DNA from: Naegleria lovaniensis
Taxonomy: Eukaryota; Heterolobosea; Eutetramitea; Acrasida; Naegleriidae
Assembly (NCBI RefSeq): GCF_003324165.1
Contig: NW_025407838.1
Location: 506,752 to 570,751 of the forward strand
Direction of reading: 5' to 3'
DNA length: 64,000 bases
Both the position numbers and the translations under genes were made by a program. Position 1 is the stretch's first letter; each line of letters starts with the position of its first letter. Positions 60,385 through 64,000 of the stretch are shown piece by piece. The notes beneath the pieces are model-generated. The model worked only from the letters and a program-made list of their open reading frames with translations, was not told the origin of the DNA and made no database searches.

Positions 60385-63309
60385 TTACTTGGTAGCACTG
60401 CTTGCCTTTAGCATGGCCTTCAATTTTTGCTCTTCTAAAGTTTCTTCTCTCACGACTTCATTCTCTGGCTTCTTTGGTTCCTTCTTTTTCTGTTGTTTCT
60501 CTTCCTCAAGAATATTTCTCTTTGGCTTGGTAAAGCTCGATAAAAAGTCGAGTGTGTGTTGATTTTGTTGTGTGAGATAGGACAATGTTGCCATCTTTTG
60601 TTGTAACGCTCTCACCAATGATCTAAAGTTGGCACCATGAGCTGCACTCGACAACTTTCTCTGGGCGAGCACAGATTTCAGCCACAACATGCAAAATTGT
60701 AATCTCTTGGACTCGACTGTCTCTTTGGCTAAAAATTGTAAAAATCGATCGAGATAATTGTCAGGAATCGATCTCACAATGAGTGGCACTGATTCCACAG
60801 GAATGGCATTGAACACTTTGGCCAAAATATTTGGTTCATTCAACCGAATCGAATTAATCAAAGCTTCAGTATAGCTTTCCTTCTCAAGTAGTGCTAAAAT
60901 AGATTCAGGTGTGATGGATGGATCAATATCGAGTGGCTGGAATGACCCTTCTTTCGTCAAATTGGTAAATATTAACACTCCCTCATTGGGTGAAACGAGT
61001 GCAAATTCACTATTGGTTGGACTCACACAAATTCTATCTACTTGAATATTGGGTTTCAGTTCTAATTGGTTTCCAGGAATGACTTGTTCACCAATTTTCT
61101 TACTCTTGTTGCCACTCTTTCGGGTGTCTTTTCTGTCATCTCTTAATTTCCTAATGAGTGGATTCAATAAATCCATATCGAACATTCCTTCCAATGACAT
61201 GTTAAAACTAACAATAAATCGTTTGATCAACACCTTCTGCCCCACATTATACATGCATACAAATGGTTGATATTTACCACCACACAAGACGTTTTGACCG
61301 TCACCAGTGTAGGCAATGCATGAAAAGTAGTCACCGTTTGGATTGGAGAAGAGAGTTTGAATGTCTCGTTTGCAGTCAATGTATCCAAGAGCTTTCACGT
61401 TCAACAAGTCAAAGAATTGAATTTCACCATTCATAATGACCGCAGCCAATTCAGCTCCATCTGTTGGTCGAACAGCACAATCCAAAATTTCAGCCGAAAA
61501 TTCAATAGGTTCTGCAGCTTGTTTTGAACTGAAAATATTCCAAACCTTGCAAGTTTTATCCCAAGAGCTCGAAATGAGAGTCGATTCGCTGGAAACAGAA
61601 AATTGAAGACGAGTGATAGGAGCTGTGTGTGATTTGATCACTTCTAGCAATTGATTTGTCTGTACATTCCACATGTAAATATTATAGGTCGTATTTCCTG
61701 CTGCAATTACAATTTCACCACTTGGATCCACAGTGAGGCATGAAAACCCTTCAGCATCTAAACTTGTGAACATTCTAAATTGTTTGTATCTCAAAACGTC
61801 AAAAGCTCTCACAGTACCGTCGAGACTGCTTGTATAGAGAGCAGCGTCTCTTGATCCAGGAGGTCTACTGAATATCATTCCTGTGATGGGACCAGAGTGA
61901 GCATTGGGTAAGTTGCAAAAACATTGATTGTTTTCCGTTGAGAATACTTTGATGGTTCCTTGAAAGTCACCACTTGCAAGTAGCTGTCCATTTTCATTGT
62001 AGCAACATGTTTGAATTTGTGAAGCGTGGTTGGATTGGTTATAAATAAATGTTTCACTTTCATAATCGAAAACAGCGAGTTGATTTTCCTTTGAAAATGC
62101 AATCCATGTGCTGTTTGGGAGAGTAACATCGGTAGAAATGTCATTGTCTTCATCCATCTTGTTGGAAGTAATGTTAACTACGGAATTTGGTTGTTGATTC
62201 TGCAATAATAATTGCTCAATGGAGGAAGAGTTGGTCAAAAATTGAATGCCGTCAATATTATGTGGTTTGCTCAATCTGTAAATAATTTGTTGATTTTCAA
62301 TGTCAAAAATTTCAAAACATCCTGAATTTCCAATACCATAAATTAACAAGTTGGCAGTTGGATGATAGCTACAACACTTGATTCTTAATTTTCCTTCTCC
62401 TCGTGTTTGCTTATTTTTCTTAGATGGATCTATCTTGCTCGATAACTCGACCTTTTTCAAAATTTGCCATTGTTTCTTAGTTGGATTGAATGCCCAATGT
62501 AAAAAGCATCCCTTTGTGTCGATGGAATAAATTTGACCTGGGTTCTTTTTTCGTTGTGTCTTGTTGAAAACGAAATAGCATCCAACAATTTCATCCTTGT
62601 TGCCTGAAAGGGCGTGATGATTGGAAAAGAGGTCAACCATTTCAATACCGCTACTTTGTTCCAAATCTAATTTATAAACATGAACAATACCCTCATTGGT
62701 TCCCACAGCAAGAAACTGCGAACCAATCCAATCGGCACAAGTATGACAAACAGCCTCCTTAACATCACCCAATTTAATTGGTCGCGAAGATGTTTGGTGA
62801 AGCATGGAAGTGTCATTGAAGAGATTATTTTGGGGAGAGACAGTCGATTGGAATTTGTAAATTGAGCACTTAGAACCAAGGAAACAGACCAATTGTCCAT
62901 TCGGAGATGGAACGACACTATCCACACGAGGCTCCAAAAACTTGTCAAATTTCGACAAAATGACTCCCTTTGGATAACTCAACAATGTCATGGTTCCGTC
63001 CTGAGAAACCGTACATAAAGCTCTATTGTTATGAAGTAAACAAAATGACTGAATATTGTACTTGTGTCCATAAAAACTTGTCTTGCTAGAATTTGATGCA
63101 AAATCCACCGTAGTAATTCTATTTCCGGCAGGAGAAAGTAATTTCGTTCCATCCAGAGTGAAGCAAATTCTATTCTTATTGTTGGTATCATTCTCATTAT
63201 CGGTCGTGTAGACCCTACCGAGCAAGGATGAAAAGTAGAAATCAGTTCCGCTTGTAGAAGAGGTGGTAGCAGCCGCAGCAGGCGAGAGAAGTAAATCGTG
63301 CGTTTGCAT
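60385..63309 (-). CDS. PWP2: PWP2/UTP1 homolog, SSU processome WD-repeat protein
   Basis: 974 residues, single exon, ATG after eight A. Two beta-propellers fill residues 1-720 (INHSPDG-type ICFTLDGTKLLSPAGNRITT; VGCYFVFNKTQRKKNPG; DGTVRAFDVLRYKQFRMFTS; SSSWDKTCKVWNIFSSKQAA; FDLLNVKALGYIDCKRDIQT). The next 140 residues are a helical Utp12-like domain (ESYTEALINSIRLNEPNILA, YLDRFLQFLAKETVESKRLQ). A basic charged tail (KPKRNILEEEKQQKKKEPKK) ends it. PWP2 is in the UTP-B subcomplex of the U3 small-subunit processome, cleaving pre-18S rRNA in the nucleolus. The wording FRMFTS-LDAEGFSCLTVDPS and length fit PWP2 over other WD proteins. Confidence 0.93.
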   Translation of the reverse strand: MQTHDLLLSPAAAATTSSTSGTDFYFSSLLGRVYTTDNENDTNNKNRICFTLDGTKLLSPAGNRITTVDFASNSSKTSFYGHKYNIQSFCLLHNNRALCTVSQDGTMTLLSYPKGVILSKFDKFLEPRVDSVVPSPNGQLVCFLGSKCSIYKFQSTVSPQNNLFNDTSMLHQTSSRPIKLGDVKEAVCHTCADWIGSQFLAVGTNEGIVHVYKLDLEQSSGIEMVDLFSNHHALSGNKDEIVGCYFVFNKTQRKKNPGQIYSIDTKGCFLHWAFNPTKKQWQILKKVELSSKIDPSKKNKQTRGEGKLRIKCCSYHPTANLLIYGIGNSGCFEIFDIENQQIIYRLSKPHNIDGIQFLTNSSSIEQLLLQNQQPNSVVNITSNKMDEDNDISTDVTLPNSTWIAFSKENQLAVFDYESETFIYNQSNHASQIQTCCYNENGQLLASGDFQGTIKVFSTENNQCFCNLPNAHSGPITGMIFSRPPGSRDAALYTSSLDGTVRAFDVLRYKQFRMFTSLDAEGFSCLTVDPSGEIVIAAGNTTYNIYMWNVQTNQLLEVIKSHTAPITRLQFSVSSESTLISSSWDKTCKVWNIFSSKQAAEPIEFSAEILDCAVRPTDGAELAAVIMNGEIQFFDLLNVKALGYIDCKRDIQTLFSNPNGDYFSCIAYTGDGQNVLCGGKYQPFVCMYNVGQKVLIKRFIVSFNMSLEGMFDMDLLNPLIRKLRDDRKDTRKSGNKSKKIGEQVIPGNQLELKPNIQVDRICVSPTNSEFALVSPNEGVLIFTNLTKEGSFQPLDIDPSITPESILALLEKESYTEALINSIRLNEPNILAKVFNAIPVESVPLIVRSIPDNYLDRFLQFLAKETVESKRLQFCMLWLKSVLAQRKLSSAAHGANFRSLVRALQQKMATLSYLTQQNQHTLDFLSSFTKPKRNILEEEKQQKKKEPKKPENEVVREETLEEQKLKAMLKASSATK

Positions 63310-63571
63310 TTTTTTTGAACATCCAAAAATTTATTATTATTCAAAAAATTGTTTCAATAAGAAGGGTTGTTTCATTGCTAATAAAATAATGAATCAGAGT
63401 GACGTGAAAGTTACGTGAATTCATATATTGTGTTGTCATTTGTGGTTCTTGTTCTTTCATGGCTGTTGAATATGTAGCAATTGAAAAATACCTTTTTATA
63501 TATTTTACTACACATTCAACAACGATTATTAATTGTTGTTCCAATCAAAGATTTTAATCACTAAACAAAAA

Positions 63572-64000
63572 ATGTTTAAATCTTCCTCTTCGTCGTCGTC
63601 GACCATCGTCTGCTGGGATGATCCAGTGATAATTTACAAAATTCTTCAATTTCATCATTACAATGATTGGAATGATTGTAAATTATTTACACTGTGTACC
63701 AAGTGGAATCATGTGTTCTTTTCCGAGTACTTGGCTTTTTGTTACATCCAAAATATATTTCAATTGAGTTCGGAACAAGTGAAGATACTTGAATTTACCT
63801 TGACAACAAACTTTGATCGTAATCAACAACGAAAAAAGAAATCAAGAAAACGATATTCATCAAGGGATGTACATGATGATGATGAATTGGGATGGCATGA
63901 ATTTCATCAATTAGACAGCGCTTGGAAAGTTTTAAAGTGGTACATTATTTTAAAAAGAAGGTCATACTTTTATCATCAGACCCTTTCGAGTTTAAATCAA
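63572..64000 (+). CDS. F-box-like protein, 3' end beyond the window
   Basis: An open frame from ATG 63572 to the right edge, about 143 residues. After a serine run (KSSSSSSSTIVCW) comes a short F-box-like helix set: DDPVIIYKILQFHHYNDWND, CKLFTLCTKWNHVFFSEYLA. Later residues are basic and acidic in turn (RKKKSRKRY, DVHDDDELGWHEF). The head fits the F-box-like N-termini in this window; the recognition domain is not visible. The preceding PWP2 gene is divergent, 262 bases away. Confidence 0.6.
   Translation, partial: MFKSSSSSSSTIVCWDDPVIIYKILQFHHYNDWNDCKLFTLCTKWNHVFFSEYLAFCYIQNIFQLSSEQVKILEFTLTTNFDRNQQRKKKSRKRYSSRDVHDDDELGWHEFHQLDSAWKVLKWYIILKRRSYFYHQTLSSLNQ

Noticed and set aside
1-64000. Transposons, virus-like elements, CRISPR, rRNA
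   Set aside because: Searched by eye on both strands; no reverse transcriptase, transposase, integrase, capsid, array or rRNA pattern seen.

Overview
The window looks like nuclear DNA of a free-living amoeboflagellate, most probably Naegleria or a close heterolobosean. This is inferred from gene content and style; no database was searched. Points for it are AT-rich, tightly packed genes on both strands, short GT-AG introns (18 placed, 50 to 248 nt), many F-box and F-box/LRR genes, a hybrid histidine kinase, secreted digestive enzymes of a phagotroph, and cilium genes (CFAP298, Kintoun, LC8) in one genome. I found no transposon, virus-like element, CRISPR array, rRNA or convincing tRNA. One 10-N assembly gap lies at 22333-22342.

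Layout. 1-4.7 kb: edge of an importin-alpha-like gene, a small hypothetical ORF, two F-box/LRR genes (one with an in-frame stop) and a SAM-domain gene. 5.5-14 kb: Kae1/OSGEP, CFAP298, an RFWD3-like E3 ligase, a four-TM protein, a single-BIR protein and La. 14-20.5 kb: a low-complexity nuclear-type protein, a cystatin-like protein, then a head-to-head pair of fusion proteins, F-box-Rho GTPase and E2-F-box. 20.5-24.6 kb: a secreted intradiol-dioxygenase-like protein, two gene pieces flanking the gap and a secreted PLD-like protein. 25-29.6 kb: hybrid histidine kinase and a GNAT acetyltransferase. 29.7-38.3 kb: F-box/LRR/zinc-finger protein, RGS protein, RCC1-repeat protein and Kintoun. 38.4-42.1 kb: WDR54-like, LC8 and an ADCK2-like kinase. 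42.7-46.9 kb: two tandem seven-TM receptor-like genes. 47.1-53.2 kb: a beta-mannosidase relic, a large F-box/LRR gene, DDAH and an Asn/Ser/Thr-rich gene. 53.3-64 kb: protoglobin, GH25-type lysozyme, an APH/EcKL-type kinase, a CE2-type esterase, a DUF4116 repeat protein, PWP2 and the edge of another F-box-like gene.

Themes. Motility: CFAP298, Kintoun and LC8 serve axonemal dynein assembly. Ubiquitin: RFWD3, several F-box proteins and two F-box fusions. Signalling: hybrid kinase, RGS protein, paired seven-TM proteins, Rho-like fusion, DDAH and protoglobin. Digestion: lysozyme, esterase, PLD, dioxygenase and a dead beta-mannosidase.

Start codons were chosen as the first sensible ATG. Many true starts carry a run of six or more A directly upstream, and this was used to decide several of them. 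Exon borders were placed by GT-AG rule, reading phase and remembered family alignment.
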